Positions 1-8,536 of a DNA stretch of 64,000 nucleotides are shown piece after piece. Below the pieces are notes generated by a model. It saw only the letters and a list, made by a program, of their open reading frames with translations, had not been told where the DNA came from and did not search any database. Numbering within the stretch: position 1 is the stretch's first letter; every line of letters starts with the position of its first letter. Both the position numbers and the translations under genes were made by a program. This DNA is from Deltaproteobacteria bacterium. GTDB lineage: Bacteria; Myxococcota_A; UBA796; SXON01. The stretch is from assembly GCA_947490345.1 (NCBI GenBank), contig CANLGL010000017.1, positions 1-64,000 on the forward strand, read 5' to 3'.

Positions 1-503
1 CACACCGTCACCGCCTTGACCTTCTGGACCAGGATGGCGGGGACGAAGCCGGTCACGGTCGCAACCGCGTCCGCACTGGTGCAGCTCGCCAACGACAGGC
101 TCCGCCCGCCCACGAGCTGTCCACACTGGGTGTGCGACACCGCGAAGCTGAGGTCAGCCTGGCCGAGGGCGCTCCCACTCGACAACGAGTAGGCGACCCC
201 GAAGCGCACGAAGAACTTGGTGCTGGTGCTGTCCGCAACCGAGATGACCCCAGTGCAGCGCTCGCCGTCCCCCACCAACAACTGATCGAGCGTAGTCGGC
301 GCTTCGGGCTGCTCCGTTCGCACCAGCGCCGTCTGCATCGCCAGCCGCACCTGGAAGTTGCCACTCACGGCGTGCGAACGCAGCACCGCTTTGACATTGT
401 CGAGACCGATCGCCGGCATCCACCCGAACCAATGATAGGTGGGATCGGTGGTGGTGGTGGAAAGGTGAACTTGAGACTCGGGAGAAGTCTGGCCGCAGGA
501 CAT
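1..503 (-). CDS. Hypothetical protein, 3' end beyond window (partial)
   Basis: This minus-strand gene starts at ATG 503 and runs off the left edge, leaving 167 visible codons without a stop. The start is well supported: a GGAGG Shine-Dalgarno motif lies 6 nt upstream, and a sigma-54-like promoter sits about 40 nt further up. The protein begins MSCGQTSPESQ, has a Thr run near residue 16, then a beta-strand-like stretch with alternating hydrophobic residues and few charges (for example FFVRFGVAYSLSSGS). I see no convincing signal peptide. I do not recognise the family; the composition suggests a beta-rich structural or surface protein, which is inference only. Confidence 0.7.
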   Translation of the reverse strand, partial: MSCGQTSPESQVHLSTTTTDPTYHWFGWMPAIGLDNVKAVLRSHAVSGNFQVRLAMQTALVRTEQPEAPTTLDQLLVGDGERCTGVISVADSTSTKFFVRFGVAYSLSSGSALGQADLSFAVSHTQCGQLVGGRSLSLASCTSADAVATVTGFVPAILVQKVKAVTV

Positions 504-810
504 TGAGTGCCTCCAATGAGTGGCACTTCTGACAATATACGACGACGACGACGGCAAGAGTCATGCCAAAATAAAAACAAAGTTTGATAGTTATGAGTTT
601 TTGTGTCTCTTGCGTTTTTCAAGCCGATGTGGTGTCGCGAGCGATGTAGTACGGTGCGAAGAAAGACGACAATCGGGCGTTCGGCCCTGCCCCCGCTCTT
701 GACTTGGCAATACGCGACCGATCGGCGCCCGAAGCGTGAGGGTGAACCATCAGTGAACCCCCCACACGCGGGGTTGAACCCGGGGTGACATTGGCGGACC
801 CGAGGTTCTC
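504..810. other. Intergenic region, locally AT-rich
   Basis: This gene-free stretch separates the divergent partial gene (start 503) and the IS66 remnant (start 811). It holds an unusually AT-rich patch at about 560-620, in contrast to the GC-rich surroundings, with the sigma-54-like promoter at its edge. Positions 740-790 contain short degenerate direct repeats of the form GTGAACCCC/GTTGAACCCGGGG just before the IS remnant; these may be remnants of an insertion-sequence end. No tRNA or ORF with coding character was seen. Confidence 0.5.
553..568 (-). promoter_or_regulatory. Sigma-54 (-24/-12) promoter
   Basis: Read on the minus strand the sequence is TGGCATGACTCTTGCC, which matches the sigma-54 consensus TGGCAC-N5-TTGC with the diagnostic GG-N10-GC spacing. 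Only the last base of the -24 box and the base after the -12 GC deviate. The predicted transcription start is near 542, giving a leader of about 39 nt before ATG 503 that contains the GGAGG ribosome binding site. No sigma-70-like pair with acceptable spacing was found here. The NtrC-family activator at 20672-22045 belongs to the class needed to open such promoters, but a direct link is not shown. Confidence 0.6.
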
Positions 811-1138
811 ATGTCTGTCCGCCGCAAGGTCCCCGACGCCGAAACCGCCCGCGCCTGGCTGGATGCAGCCGCGCGCTCGGGCCTCGCCCGCGCGGCGTGG
901 TGCGCGGCGACGGGCGTCGACGCGCGTTCGCTGCAGTGTTGGCGGCTCGCGCTGGACCGTCGAGCGGCGCGCTCCGCGAGTCCGTTCGGCGAGTGGGTCC
1001 CCCGGTCCGACTCGCCGGCGTCGGCCCGCCCGGCTCACGCGCCGCTGCGCGTGCACGTCGGGGACGCGATCGTAGAGGTCCCATGGGGTTTCATGCTGAA
1101 TCGCTGGTGGACGTGGTACGGGTGCTGCGACCGACCTC
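811..1138 (+). pseudogene. tnpA: IS66-family accessory protein TnpA, frameshifted
   Basis: The reading frame from ATG 811 gives a TnpA-like N-terminus: a helix-turn-helix segment (residues 11-50, ...SGLARAAWCAATGVDARSL) followed by the typical RVHVGDAIVEVP strand. In this family the next part should be a GFD-type helix. Here that helix (GFHAESLVDVVRVLRP) is in the +2 frame, so a single-base indel lies near 1085-1095. The original frame continues as out-of-frame translation to 1494. TnpA is a small accessory protein of IS66 elements. The gene is a remnant; the expected tnpB is absent downstream. Confidence 0.6.
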
Positions 1139-1340
1139 CGATCCGCGCTCGCCGCCCTGGCGGCCCTTCGAGCCGCGCGCGCGGATTCCGAGGCTGCGCT
1201 TCACGCCCGGATCGCGGAGTTGACCGCGGCGGTGGCCAAGTTGACGGAGATCGTCGCGCGCCTGGTGGCGACACCGAACCGCCTTCCGCCGCGCCGCCTC
1301 GGGGCCGTGGTGGAGTCGCCTCGAACTCAGAACGCGTATT
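811..1340 (+). mobile_element. Collapsed IS66-family insertion sequence remnant
   Basis: A broken tnpA (811-1138) is followed at once by a fragment, frame starting at 1142, of an Ala/Glu-rich coiled coil (ARIAELTAAVAKLTEIVARL). This resembles the N-terminal leucine-zipper-like region of the IS66 transposase TnpC. tnpB and the catalytic part of tnpC are missing, and no matched terminal inverted repeats or target duplication could be identified. The fragment decays into non-coding sequence by about 1340; the stretch 1341-1555 before the AAA ATPase stop codon shows nothing recognisable. Confidence 0.55.
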
Positions 1341-1555
1341 CGCGGCTATCGCACAGGCGCAGGTCGCAGAGGTGGTCGCTGCGCACCCGAAGCCGAGCCG
1401 CTTATGGAGCTATCCACGGGACGCCGCCCCTGGCTATGAAGCAGCTAAGACTGACGGCGTGGCGGATCATCGTTGTAATGTCCTCGGATCGTAGAAGTGC
1501 AGGTGGATGGTGGGCGGATTCGTGCCTGAATCAAGGAACCGATAGTCCCTACCCG

Positions 1556-3262
1556 TCAAGCCCGCCCCCCCAGCCGCAATCGCAGCGCATCCAACCGGTT
1601 CTGCACCTCTTCGGTGCTCATGTCGGCGTAGCGCGGCGGCAACATCGAACGCGCGCTGGCCTCGAAGACCGCGAGCAGCTCCATGTACTCCAGCATGCGG
1701 GTGTCTCGACTGGGTACGACGTCGGTGACGGCCCGATCGAGGTCGGCGGGGGTGATCTCCGCGCGCTCGTCCCAAGCTGCGAAGTTCGCGGCCGCAAGCA
1801 CCACCGCTTCGAGCTCGGCGGCGCTGTAGCCGCGCGTCCGGTCCGCGAAGGCATCCCAGTCCACCTTCTTCTTGAAGGTGAGCTTGGCCCGCCGGCCGAT
1901 GGCCTGCGCGATGTCGGTACGCTCCGGTTCGGTCTCCGGGAAGAAGAATGGGATCTTCAGGTCGAAGCGACCCGGCCGCTTCAGATCAGTGTCGAGCTTG
2001 TCCGGGCGGTTGGTCATCATCAGGATGAGCACCCGGCCGCGGTGGCTGGTGTCGGACATGAACTCCTTGAGCCGCGCAATCACCCGTGACGATGTTCCGC
2101 CGTCGCCCTCCCCTCCCGAAGACAAGCTGCGATCGGCCTCGTCGATGATGAGCAAGCAATATCCGAGGCCGTCCACCACCCGCAGGATGCGCTCGAGGTT
2201 GCCTTCGGTGCTGCCCACCCACTTCTCGCGGAAGTTCTTGAACTTCAGGCAGGTCAGGCCGCTCGACGCCGCGAACGCCTCGGCAACGAAGGTCTTGCCG
2301 GTGCCCATCGGCCCGACGAAGATGGCCCCCATCGGCACCGCGCTCTTCCGGCCCGCCTTGATCGACTCGGAGACCCTCATCAGCGTTTGTTTGACGCCCT
2401 CGTTGCCGCCCACGTCGTCAAAACTGTGGTGCGGATCGACGAACTCCACCAACCCGTGACACTCCTGTTCGATGATCGCCTTCTTTCGCCGGCTCACCGT
2501 CCGGAAGCTGATCGCCTCCTTGGACTGCCGGGCGGCCCGCAGGATCCCGCGGATCTGCGTGAGCGAGAGCCCCGCGGTGAGCTTGGCGAGCTGCTCGTCG
2601 GTGAGCTCGCACGGGACGTCGCGCCGGTCCTGGACCCGCAGGTAGGCGGCACGCGTCGCCTCGTCGGGTAGGGGCACCTCGATGGCCGCGAGATTCCCGC
2701 TGGCCACCAGCCGTCGGGACACGTCGGCCAACTGCTCGGTCACGAGCACCACGACGCTGTTCCCGCCCTGCAGACCGGGGTCGGCGCCCAGGCGCATCAG
2801 CGTGACGAGGTTGGCCTTTTCGCCGTCACCCATGAACGCGAGGTCACCATTGGGCGCGATGGTCTCGATGTAGTCGATGATCACGGCCGCGTTGTGCGCT
2901 TCGGTGGTGACCAGGTCCTCGATGAGCGGCAGCACCGCGCCCGGGCTCTGCGGCAGCTCGCCCACGGCGTCGCGACCAGCGAGCGTGCGAACGTTGTTCA
3001 CTGCGCGGATGAAGCCGGCCTTGTGCCGAGGGGTCGGGAACTCCAGCCCCTCGGCCAGGTTGTAATAGGCGACCACGTCCTTGGTCCGCGTGAAGGTGCG
3101 TTCGAGAAAGACGCGGAGTGACACGTAGCGGGTACCGTCGGCTTCGACCCACGGCTGCACGTCGCGAGCGTTCCCGTGAAGCAAGAACACGCAGGCTTCC
3201 CCCGCGAGGTAGCGCTGACGTAGGTCGTCCGCCCAGGTCGGGAGCGGCGGGGCAGGGTTCAT
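1556..3262 (-). CDS. Tandem AAA+ ATPase (CDC48/FtsH-like), degenerate first module
   Basis: This is a 568-residue cytoplasmic ATPase. ATG 3262 was chosen because coding character begins there (MNPAPPLPTWADDLRQRYLA); the open frame upstream overlaps the preceding gene. Residues 1-270 form a first module with a Walker-B-like strand (AVIIDYIE) and a sensor-like VVLVTEQLADVSRRL segment but no Walker A. Residues 285-510 are a complete AAA+ domain: GPMGTGKT, LLIIDEAD, TNRPDKLDTDLKRPGRFD with sensor 1 and arginine-finger region. Such proteins unfold or remodel proteins using ATP. It lies 22 nt downstream of the tail-like gene and is probably cotranscribed with it. The substrate is unknown. Confidence 0.85.
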   Translation of the reverse strand: MNPAPPLPTWADDLRQRYLAGEACVFLLHGNARDVQPWVEADGTRYVSLRVFLERTFTRTKDVVAYYNLAEGLEFPTPRHKAGFIRAVNNVRTLAGRDAVGELPQSPGAVLPLIEDLVTTEAHNAAVIIDYIETIAPNGDLAFMGDGEKANLVTLMRLGADPGLQGGNSVVVLVTEQLADVSRRLVASGNLAAIEVPLPDEATRAAYLRVQDRRDVPCELTDEQLAKLTAGLSLTQIRGILRAARQSKEAISFRTVSRRKKAIIEQECHGLVEFVDPHHSFDDVGGNEGVKQTLMRVSESIKAGRKSAVPMGAIFVGPMGTGKTFVAEAFAASSGLTCLKFKNFREKWVGSTEGNLERILRVVDGLGYCLLIIDEADRSLSSGGEGDGGTSSRVIARLKEFMSDTSHRGRVLILMMTNRPDKLDTDLKRPGRFDLKIPFFFPETEPERTDIAQAIGRRAKLTFKKKVDWDAFADRTRGYSAAELEAVVLAAANFAAWDERAEITPADLDRAVTDVVPSRDTRMLEYMELLAVFEASARSMLPPRYADMSTEEVQNRLDALRLRLGGRA

Positions 3263-3284
3263 CGGGCGTCCGGGATGGCCTGTC

Positions 3285-4646
3285 CTACCGCGCGTGAAGC
3301 AGGAGGTCGACCATGCCGTCGGCGGAGGCGGCGAGTGTCCTCCCCAGGGAAGGACCTTCTCCCGGCCTGGCGACGCCGGCCTCGCCGACTTCGAGCACCA
3401 CGCCCGCCTGCACCGGCCCGGCGACCCGAACCCGGACGACGCCGGCGATCGCGACGACCACGCCGCCCTCCCCGAGCTCAACCGCGCTCTGCGCCACGAC
3501 CACCCCGAGCGGGACGTCACCGGCGCCCGCACGCCGAGCAAAGGGGCCCTTCTTCCGAATCCCGTACGCCGCGACATCGCCGGGGGCCAGTCCCTCCCCC
3601 GGAAGTCTCACGGCCAACGCTCGCGTCACGGCCGACGCCCGCCCCGCTCGCAGCGAAGCCGTCGCGCTCACGGAGCCGCCCTCCCGGTTCCCAACGACGA
3701 GATCGCCCCCGCCCTCGGCGTTGACCAGGAGCGGTCCCGGACGCCGGCTTGCCCCCGCCATCCGACCCTCGATGTCCTTGACCACCAGCCCGCCGCTGGC
3801 CACGTGCAAGCCCCGCAGCGCGGTCACCGGGACCGGGAGCACCGACACCGCCGCCGGCTCCACCGGACGCGCCGGTTGCCCCTGCCGCTCCAACGCGATC
3901 GCGAGGGCCTCCACCCGAAGTTGGAGCGCGACCGCCCGCACCTCCCCCAGACTCACCCTGGCAGCGAGCGTCTTTTCGTCCTCGAGCAGGCGCATCGGCC
4001 CGCCGTGGCCGGCCTCCAGCGCCTCGATGCGCTCGAGGATGTCGATGAGATCGCCGTCCTGCCCAACGATGTCGTCCAGCTCGTCTTCCAACCGCATCAC
4101 GCGCCCGGACTCCGCATCGTCGAGTCGGGTGAGACGGGCGTCGCCGTCGCGCAGGCGGAGCCCGACGTCAGCCAGAACGCCCCCGCCCTGCTCGATGAGA
4201 CGGAGCCGCCGATGCAGCTTGATCACGCGGACGCGAGCCTCGCCGTCGATTCCGTCGCCAACGAGAACCGGACGGGGAGCCGGGGGGGCCGTCGGAAGGA
4301 GCGCCAACCGAGCCTCAAGCGCGGCGACCTGGCGGCCCAAGCGCAGGACCTCTCCCGTCAGCGCCGAGCGCTCACCCACCTCCACCATCACCCCGTCACG
4401 CTCAACGTGGACGCCGACCCACCGCGGCTCGGCAAAGGTGTTGATGTCAAAGGATTCGACGCCGCCCAACAGCACAGAGTATCCACCTCCAACACCAAGT
4501 TTTACGCCTCGATGAAGCTCTTCCCAGACGTGCGGCGACCCCTCAGGTTGGAGGTGGAGCCGGAAGCGCAGATCGATGCGCCCCGCCGCGACCTCGCGTT
4601 GGTCGGTTCGGCACAAACGTCCGTGAAACTCGATCACCTGCCCCAA
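3285..4646 (-). CDS. Beta-sandwich/tail-fibre-like protein with coiled coil
   Basis: The protein has 453 residues from TTG 4646; a GGAGG motif lies 4 nt upstream, and GTG 4637 is an alternative start. The N-terminal ~85 residues (IEFHGRL...GRIDLRFRL...GGGYSVLLGGVESFD) follow a pattern I associate with bacterial surface or tail proteins that carry a short beta-sandwich before phage-tail-type repeats. Residues ~90-250 are helical with many Leu/Glu/Arg heptads. The C-terminus (GVVVAQSAVELGEGGVVVAIAGVVRV...) is a Gly/Val-rich beta region like tail or decoration proteins. No signal peptide is visible. It sits between two ammonia-lyase genes and an AAA+ ATPase. Function unknown. Confidence 0.65.
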   Translation of the reverse strand: MGQVIEFHGRLCRTDQREVAAGRIDLRFRLHLQPEGSPHVWEELHRGVKLGVGGGYSVLLGGVESFDINTFAEPRWVGVHVERDGVMVEVGERSALTGEVLRLGRQVAALEARLALLPTAPPAPRPVLVGDGIDGEARVRVIKLHRRLRLIEQGGGVLADVGLRLRDGDARLTRLDDAESGRVMRLEDELDDIVGQDGDLIDILERIEALEAGHGGPMRLLEDEKTLAARVSLGEVRAVALQLRVEALAIALERQGQPARPVEPAAVSVLPVPVTALRGLHVASGGLVVKDIEGRMAGASRRPGPLLVNAEGGGDLVVGNREGGSVSATASLRAGRASAVTRALAVRLPGEGLAPGDVAAYGIRKKGPFARRAGAGDVPLGVVVAQSAVELGEGGVVVAIAGVVRVRVAGPVQAGVVLEVGEAGVARPGEGPSLGRTLAASADGMVDLLLHAR

Positions 4647-4804
4647 GCAGCCTCCGCGGCCGACCCGAACGTCGAGGATAGCCGAAGGCGCACCAAGCGC
4701 GTTCCGCGCGGAGACGCTGCCGGCGAGTTCCCGTCGTGTACCCCTGCGATCTCGTCGCGGTGGCGATCAGGAGGCACGTCGGTCGACGGCGGCGCGAACC
4801 GAGC

Positions 4805-6301
4805 CTACCAGGGAGTCGGTTCATCGGCAGCGAGGCCGCTTCGAACCCGTTCACCGACGCTGCGTAGCGCCGGGTGCAAGATCTGGTCGTCGTGCCAGAA
4901 CGGCACGACCTCGCGCACCCGCGCATGCAGCGCCAGGATCTGCGGCCCCACCTCCGCCGGCGGCCCGTCGACCCGAACGCCGTCCACCACGCGCATGCCG
5001 CGGAGACGCCAGTCGAGGCCCTGAGCCGCGACCAAGGCCTCGATCCCGATGATGTCCGCGAGGCATTCCAAGACGCGTAAGGTGAGCCGCGCCGCGATTG
5101 GGCCCATGCTGACGTGATCCTCATGGTGTTGCACCGTGGGGATGCTGTCGACGCTGGCCGGATGGGAGAGCCCCTTGCATTCGCTCGCCAGCGACGCCGC
5201 CGTGTATTGGGCGAGCATGAAGCCGCTGTTGAGACCGGTGCCCTCCACAAGGAAGCTCGGGAGGTCTTGGGTGAGCGAGGATGCGGTGAGTCGGAAGGTG
5301 CGACGTTCGCTCTGGGTCGCGACCTGGGTGAGCGCGATCCGTAGGGTGTCCATGGCCAACGCCACCGGCGCGCCGTGAAAGTTGCCCCCCTCTACAACCC
5401 CCTCGCCTTCGAACCACAGGGGGTTGTCGCAAGCGCCGTTCAGCTCGGCCGTCACCGTGCCCGAAACCCAATCCAGGCAATCGAGCGCGGTGCCCAGCAC
5501 TGCCGGTGCCGCGCGCAGCGAGAATGCGTCCGGCGCCCCCACCGCCGCCCCAGGCGCCCCGAGTCGCTCGCGAAGGCGCGCCGCGACGGCGACCCCACCT
5601 CGATGCCCGCGGGCAGACAGCAGCGCGTTGGACAGACAGCGGGCGTCGGCCCGCGATACGGCAAAGGTCATCGCGCAGGCGTCCACCGCAGCGTCGAGCA
5701 GTCGGCGCGCGCGGTGGACCGAGATCGCCGCCAGCGCGCTGGTGAGCGTCGCCCCGTTGATGACCGCGAGGGCCTCCTTGGGGGTGGGCGAAAACGGCGC
5801 CAGCGGCGAGGGGCCCACCGTCCCATCGGGAAGCTGCGCGGGGCCGCCCAACCCGAAGAGCACCCTGGCCACATGGGCGAGCGGCGCCAGGTCGCCGGCG
5901 GCGCCAACCGAGCCCTGACTCGGCACCACCGGGACGACGCCGGTGTTGAGCATCGTACACATCGCATCAACCAGGGTCGGACGAACCGCCGAGTGACCGC
6001 TGGCCAGAACGTTGGCCCGACACGCGAGCAACGCGCGAACCTGGCCGCTGGGCAGCGCGTCGCCAACGCCGGCGCAATGGTCGAGCACGAATCTTCGAAC
6101 GCTCTCCTCCCCCACCGCGACCGCGGTGCCCAGGAGCACCCTGCGCTTCTGGTCGAGCACGCTCGGAACCGCCGGGTAGCCGAGGGCGGACCGCTCCATC
6201 GCCGGCCGCGCACGGTCGGCGAGCCGAACCGCCGCCCCACTCGCGATGGCGGCCACAAGAGCCGTGGTCAGGCTCTGCCCGTCGAGCTCGATCGTCGGCA
6301 T
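4805..6301 (-). CDS. HAL/PAL-family protein lacking MIO residues (probable pseudoenzyme)
   Basis: This 498-residue member of the aromatic amino acid lyase superfamily starts at ATG 6301, overlapping the upstream TGA by one base. The fold signature is clear: GSVGAAGDLAPLAH near 130-143, the GACDNPLWF and GGNFHGAPVALAMD segments, and ASVDSIPTVQHHEDHVSM near the end. Two catalytic features are missing. The Ala-Ser-Gly triad that cyclises to the MIO cofactor reads Ala134-Ala135-Gly136 (GCC GCC GGC), and the catalytic Tyr loop (YGxNTGFG) is absent from the N-terminus. It therefore probably cannot catalyse deamination alone. Its intact-looking neighbour suggests a structural or regulatory subunit role (inference). 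Confidence 0.88.
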   Translation of the reverse strand: MPTIELDGQSLTTALVAAIASGAAVRLADRARPAMERSALGYPAVPSVLDQKRRVLLGTAVAVGEESVRRFVLDHCAGVGDALPSGQVRALLACRANVLASGHSAVRPTLVDAMCTMLNTGVVPVVPSQGSVGAAGDLAPLAHVARVLFGLGGPAQLPDGTVGPSPLAPFSPTPKEALAVINGATLTSALAAISVHRARRLLDAAVDACAMTFAVSRADARCLSNALLSARGHRGGVAVAARLRERLGAPGAAVGAPDAFSLRAAPAVLGTALDCLDWVSGTVTAELNGACDNPLWFEGEGVVEGGNFHGAPVALAMDTLRIALTQVATQSERRTFRLTASSLTQDLPSFLVEGTGLNSGFMLAQYTAASLASECKGLSHPASVDSIPTVQHHEDHVSMGPIAARLTLRVLECLADIIGIEALVAAQGLDWRLRGMRVVDGVRVDGPPAEVGPQILALHARVREVVPFWHDDQILHPALRSVGERVRSGLAADEPTPW

Positions 6302-7803
6302 CAAGCGAAGTCCCCCGCCGCGATTCGGCCGGCGATGCGCTCGATCGCCTCTCCCGGCACCTCGGCCCGCGCGACGAGCGCCTCGACCAGGGGCAGCGCC
6401 GCCTGCGCCCCGACCCCGAGTCGCACTCCGGGTGCCTCCTCCAGGCGCATCCGCAGCGCCCGCGACGCGCAGAGAAGCTCGATGGCGACGACGCGACGGC
6501 TGTTCTGCACCACCTCCCAGAAGCGCCAGGCAGCGGTGGTGGACATCGCCACGTGGTCCTCCTGGTCCTCGCAGGTCGGAATGCTGTCGACGCTCATCGG
6601 CCACGCCAGCGCCTTGTTCTCGGACACCAGGGCCGCCGCCGTCGTTTGCGGGACCAACATGCCCAGATCCGGACGGTCCCGCCCGGCAAGCCCCGGGGGA
6701 AGCCGCGAGCTCAGCGAGCCTGTGGTCAGGCGGTACAGTCGCCGTTCGCTCAAAGACGCCAGCTCGGCGACCCCAATCTTCATCGCGTCCGCCGGGATGC
6801 CCACCGGCTCACCGTGGAACAAACCAGCCGAAAACGCATGGTTCTCCACAAGCTCGTCCATCAGCATGACGGGGTTGTCGGTGACGCTGTTGAGCTCGAT
6901 CTCTACCGCTCGACGCCCATAGGCCAGCACGTCGCGAGTCGCCCCGAGAACGATGGGCGTGCAGCGCAAGGAGTAGGCGTCCTGCACCTTCTCAGGCATC
7001 GAATCCAGGAGCGAACTGCCGGCCAGGAGCGCCCGAAGATGAGCGGCGCTGGCAATCGCGCCGGGGTGGGGCCGCAGCGCGTGCACCGCGGGATGAAAGG
7101 CGCGGCTGACGCCTCTCAGCGCCTCGATGCTCATGGCCGCCGCCCGCTCTGCGCTGCGCACCAGCACGTCAGCGTCGGCAACGGCCAGCGCGGTGATCGC
7201 CGTCGTGAGCTGCGCGCCATTGGTCATGGCCAGCCCATCCTTGGCCTCGGGGACAAGCGTCGCGAGCCCCGCCGCCGCCATGGCAGCGGCGCCCGTCATC
7301 CTCGCTCCAGCGAACGAGGCCTCGCCCCCCTCGCCGAAGACCACGAGCGCGAGGTGGGAGAGCGGGGCAAGGTCGCCGGACGATCCGCAACTGCCCTGCC
7401 GGGGCACCAGCGGCACGACACCCCTCGCCAGCATCGCGCACAACGTCTCAACGAGGAGGGGGCGACACCCAGACGCGCCACGCGCCAGCGCGTTCGCGCG
7501 CAGGAGCATCATCGCCCGGACAATGTCCTCCGGGCACGCCGCCCCAACGCCGGCCGCGTGGGACCTGATGAGGTTGCGCGACAACAAGCTGGTGTCCGCC
7601 GCCGCGATCCGCACCCGCGCCAGGGACCCGAAGCCCGTGTTGATGCCGTAGACGGGTTCGTCGCCATGTAGAGTTGCTTGTACCCACGCGTACGAACGCA
7701 GCATCTCCGATCGTCCGGCCTCGGAAAGGGCCACGGCGCCTGCCCGCCGGGAGACGGCCACCAACTCGGTCAGCCCGAGAGCCCGCCCGTCCAAGTAGAT
7801 CAT
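6301..7803 (-). CDS. Aromatic amino acid ammonia-lyase/aminomutase (HAL/PAL/TAL family)
   Basis: The 500-residue protein starts at ATG 7803, with an ATGA overlap to the upstream lipoprotein gene. It keeps the catalytic Tyr52 loop (YGINTGFGSLA), the MIO region QGSCGSSGDLAPLSH with Ser141-Ser142-Gly143, the LNSVTDNPVM segment and SVDSIPTCEDQEDHVAM. The usual triad is Ala-Ser-Gly; here the first position is Ser, which leaves the cyclising Ser-Gly in place. Family members remove ammonia from His, Phe or Tyr, or shift the amino group. The substrate cannot be assigned from sequence, and no hut genes are nearby, so a histidine-degradation role is not supported. It forms an operon with the MIO-less paralogue. 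Confidence 0.88.
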   Translation of the reverse strand: MIYLDGRALGLTELVAVSRRAGAVALSEAGRSEMLRSYAWVQATLHGDEPVYGINTGFGSLARVRIAAADTSLLSRNLIRSHAAGVGAACPEDIVRAMMLLRANALARGASGCRPLLVETLCAMLARGVVPLVPRQGSCGSSGDLAPLSHLALVVFGEGGEASFAGARMTGAAAMAAAGLATLVPEAKDGLAMTNGAQLTTAITALAVADADVLVRSAERAAAMSIEALRGVSRAFHPAVHALRPHPGAIASAAHLRALLAGSSLLDSMPEKVQDAYSLRCTPIVLGATRDVLAYGRRAVEIELNSVTDNPVMLMDELVENHAFSAGLFHGEPVGIPADAMKIGVAELASLSERRLYRLTTGSLSSRLPPGLAGRDRPDLGMLVPQTTAAALVSENKALAWPMSVDSIPTCEDQEDHVAMSTTAAWRFWEVVQNSRRVVAIELLCASRALRMRLEEAPGVRLGVGAQAALPLVEALVARAEVPGEAIERIAGRIAAGDFA

Positions 7804-8513
7804 GGAATCTCCGTCCAGACCGAGGTGGGCCCCGCCAGGAGCAGGCCGTCCTCGCCCACGGTGAACCACGCCCGAAACCCCGCGCGCTCAGCCTGACCAT
7901 GAACCAGGATGTCCCAAACCCCATCCCCGTCGCGATCGACCGGCGCCGTCAACACCGGAACTGCGCAACTGGCCTCGGCCCCCGCCAAAGGCATCGTCGA
8001 GAGGGTCCCCTCGGCCTCAGCGTCGAGCACCGCGATGGCCGCTTTGCAGTCACCTGGAGCACTCACGGGCGCCCGTCCCCCTCCCGCGACGGGGATTCCA
8101 TGCGAACCAACTGTCGCGACAGCGACGTATACCGGGGGGGCCAGCTTCCGGCGCATCTTCACCACGCTCCGCATGGCCACGCCGGCGCCCCGCGCCGGAT
8201 CAATCTCGCGCGTCTTCTGGCTGCCGAGCACCTCGCGAAGCCGAAAGCCTGCCCGTTCAACCAGCGCGGCCGGGACGGGCCCGCCCTTTTCGACGGCCGG
8301 CAACTCGCGATCCACGATCCACAGCGGCCCAGCCTCCCCCAAAAACGAGGTGCCGTCGGGACCGGGCGTGGGAACCCGGGTGACCGTACCAGCCGGTCCC
8401 CAAAGCATGACCGGCGCCGTGAACGCACCGCGCGCGACCGCGTTCTGCCCCGAGCGGTAGACCCCGCCGTCCGGCGGGGACGGTGGGCAGGCGAGGAGGA
8501 GGGCCAGCAGCAC
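7800..8513 (-). CDS. Predicted lipoprotein, unknown function
   Basis: This 237-residue protein starts at GTG 8513 with the very short leader MLLALLLACPPSPPDG, a lipobox (LLAC) that predicts lipidation at Cys9. AAGGCGG precedes the start. The mature part is mixed alpha/beta without a motif I recognise. A segment near residue 193 (DRDGDGVWDI) resembles a calcium-binding D-x-D-x-D loop. It is translationally coupled (ATGA) to the downstream ammonia-lyase gene. It is transcribed divergently from the isochorismatase gene across 23 bp. Confidence 0.75.
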   Translation of the reverse strand: MLLALLLACPPSPPDGGVYRSGQNAVARGAFTAPVMLWGPAGTVTRVPTPGPDGTSFLGEAGPLWIVDRELPAVEKGGPVPAALVERAGFRLREVLGSQKTREIDPARGAGVAMRSVVKMRRKLAPPVYVAVATVGSHGIPVAGGGRAPVSAPGDCKAAIAVLDAEAEGTLSTMPLAGAEASCAVPVLTAPVDRDGDGVWDILVHGQAERAGFRAWFTVGEDGLLLAGPTSVWTEIP

Positions 8514-8536
8514 GCCGCCGCCTTATCCGCGTTTGC

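Noticed and set aside
740..790. tRNA-like GGTTGAACCC stretch
   Set aside because: No cloverleaf or anticodon stem could be formed around it; it resembles short direct repeats.
1220..2089. 289-residue plus-strand open frame
   Set aside because: Only its first ~40 codons (TnpC coiled coil remnant) look natural; the rest is antisense of the AAA ATPase.
3294..5024. 576-residue plus-strand open frame
   Set aside because: It spans the antisense of the tail-like gene and part of the ammonia-lyase gene; its composition (Arg, His, Pro) is typical of GC-rich antisense frames.
6301..7803. hutH annotation (histidine degradation)
   Set aside because: No urocanase or other hut genes adjoin, and the MIO variant and paralogue pair make the substrate uncertain.
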